Below, piece after piece: positions 27,491-27,756 of a stretch of DNA of 27,756 nt. This stretch comes from a virus. Made by a program: the position numbers and the translations under genes. The stretch lies in the IMG/VR virus record IMGVR_UViG_3300036715_000794, positions 1-27,756 of that record. One strand, written 5' to 3'. Within the stretch, counting starts at the first letter, position 1. Every line of letters begins with the position of its first letter. The notes below the pieces were generated by a model that saw only the letters and a program-made list of their open reading frames with translations, was not told the DNA's origin and ran no database searches.

Positions 27491-27756
27491 TTACTGCTTG
27501 GCCTTAATACCTAGGCTGGTGGTAGATGGGCTAAGGTTGCTTACTACACTACCTTGGCAAGTAGCAGTTAGTTGGCCTGCTGGGATGGTAATGGTTGCGG
27601 TCAAGTCAGTGGTGCTATTCACCATGAATTGCTTGGTGTAGGTGTACTCTTGGCCCGCGTCCAATGGCACTCCCGCGAATGAAATGTTGCCCGGCGAGAG
27701 CGCAGCCGGGGGAGCAATGGCTGCCAATGACAGGTTGGTAATGCCAGCTTCCCCAA
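27491..27756 (-). CDS. Beta-rich virion-like protein, 5' end outside window
   Basis: Only the C-terminal 87 residues or so are visible; the frame stays open to the right edge. An in-frame TTG at 27727 is an unlikely start because the codons upstream continue (GEAGITNLS) and no ribosome binding site is present. The sequence is Thr/Ala/Ser-rich with alternating strands (EYTYTKQFMVNSTTDLTATITIP, then LTATCQGSVVSNLSPSTTSLGIKAKQ), typical of immunoglobulin-like or fibre-tip domains of phage tail proteins. It is the most upstream late gene seen here and precedes the set of small modular proteins, consistent with a tail or fibre gene. No specific family can be named. Confidence 0.65.
   Translation of the reverse strand, partial: GEAGITNLSLAAIAPPAALSPGNISFAGVPLDAGQEYTYTKQFMVNSTTDLTATITIPAGQLTATCQGSVVSNLSPSTTSLGIKAKQ

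Noticed and set aside
27468-27492. tRNA 3'-end-like string (ATCGAATCCCCGCGCGGCGA)
   Set aside because: Only a T-arm-like fragment is present; no anticodon arm, D arm or acceptor pairing could be found, and no integrase is present to suggest an attachment site.
1-27756. CRISPR arrays, rRNA, tRNA, insertion sequences, integrase or attachment sites
   Set aside because: No regularly spaced direct repeats, cloverleaf structures, transposase or integrase motifs were found on either strand by eye.

Overview
This window looks like part of a double-stranded DNA bacteriophage genome, most likely a tailed phage with a podovirus-like injection apparatus infecting a Gram-negative bacterium. The evidence is dense packing with many 4-nt ATGA start/stop overlaps, strong Shine-Dalgarno sites, a phage replication/recombination module on one strand, and a leftward structural operon ending in a T7-style set of internal virion (ejection) proteins, one with a lytic transglycosylase domain. 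No integrase, repressor, tRNA, rRNA, CRISPR array or insertion sequence was seen. The phage RNA polymerase, major capsid, portal and terminase genes are not in this window, so genus-level placement is not possible.

Region A (1-11244, + strand) is the early/middle operon. A cut-off gene and several small unknown genes precede a recombination/replication set: a Cas4-like 4Fe-4S PD-(D/E)XK exonuclease, a Sak4-like RecA-fold ATPase, a DUF669-like single-strand-binding protein, a DUF6378 protein, a family A DNA polymerase with 3'-5' exonuclease, a DEDD exonuclease of the Rv2179c/Exo VIII type, a MazG/PRA-PH-like pyrophosphohydrolase and a DUF3987-like P-loop helicase. A beta-rich, virion-like protein sits, oddly, between the polymerase and the exonuclease. 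Intrinsic-terminator-like hairpins lie after the first gene and on both sides of the SSB gene.

Region B (11249-27756, - strand, transcribed right to left) is the late operon. From its upstream end it holds a series of small modular, beta-rich proteins that share exchangeable N- and C-terminal modules (probable tail or fibre components). Next comes a Gly/Thr/Asn-rich repeat protein with an Asp-rich tail. A tightly coupled enzyme cassette follows: PP-loop ATPase, GNAT acetyltransferase, unknown protein, asparagine-synthase-like PP-loop ATPase without a glutaminase domain, and 2OG-Fe(II) oxygenase. Then come an Ala-rich protein, a DUF5675 protein, a probable lysis set (TM/coiled-coil protein and 3-TM holin-like protein), and the three ejection proteins of 192, 669 and 1506 residues.

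The operons converge with only 4 nt between their stop codons. The late-operon terminator is inside the coding sequence of the opposing helicase gene. The most interesting part is the enzyme cassette beside the modular fibre-like genes. It looks like a pathway for chemically modifying a virion protein or another macromolecule; that reading is an inference from domain content and gene order.
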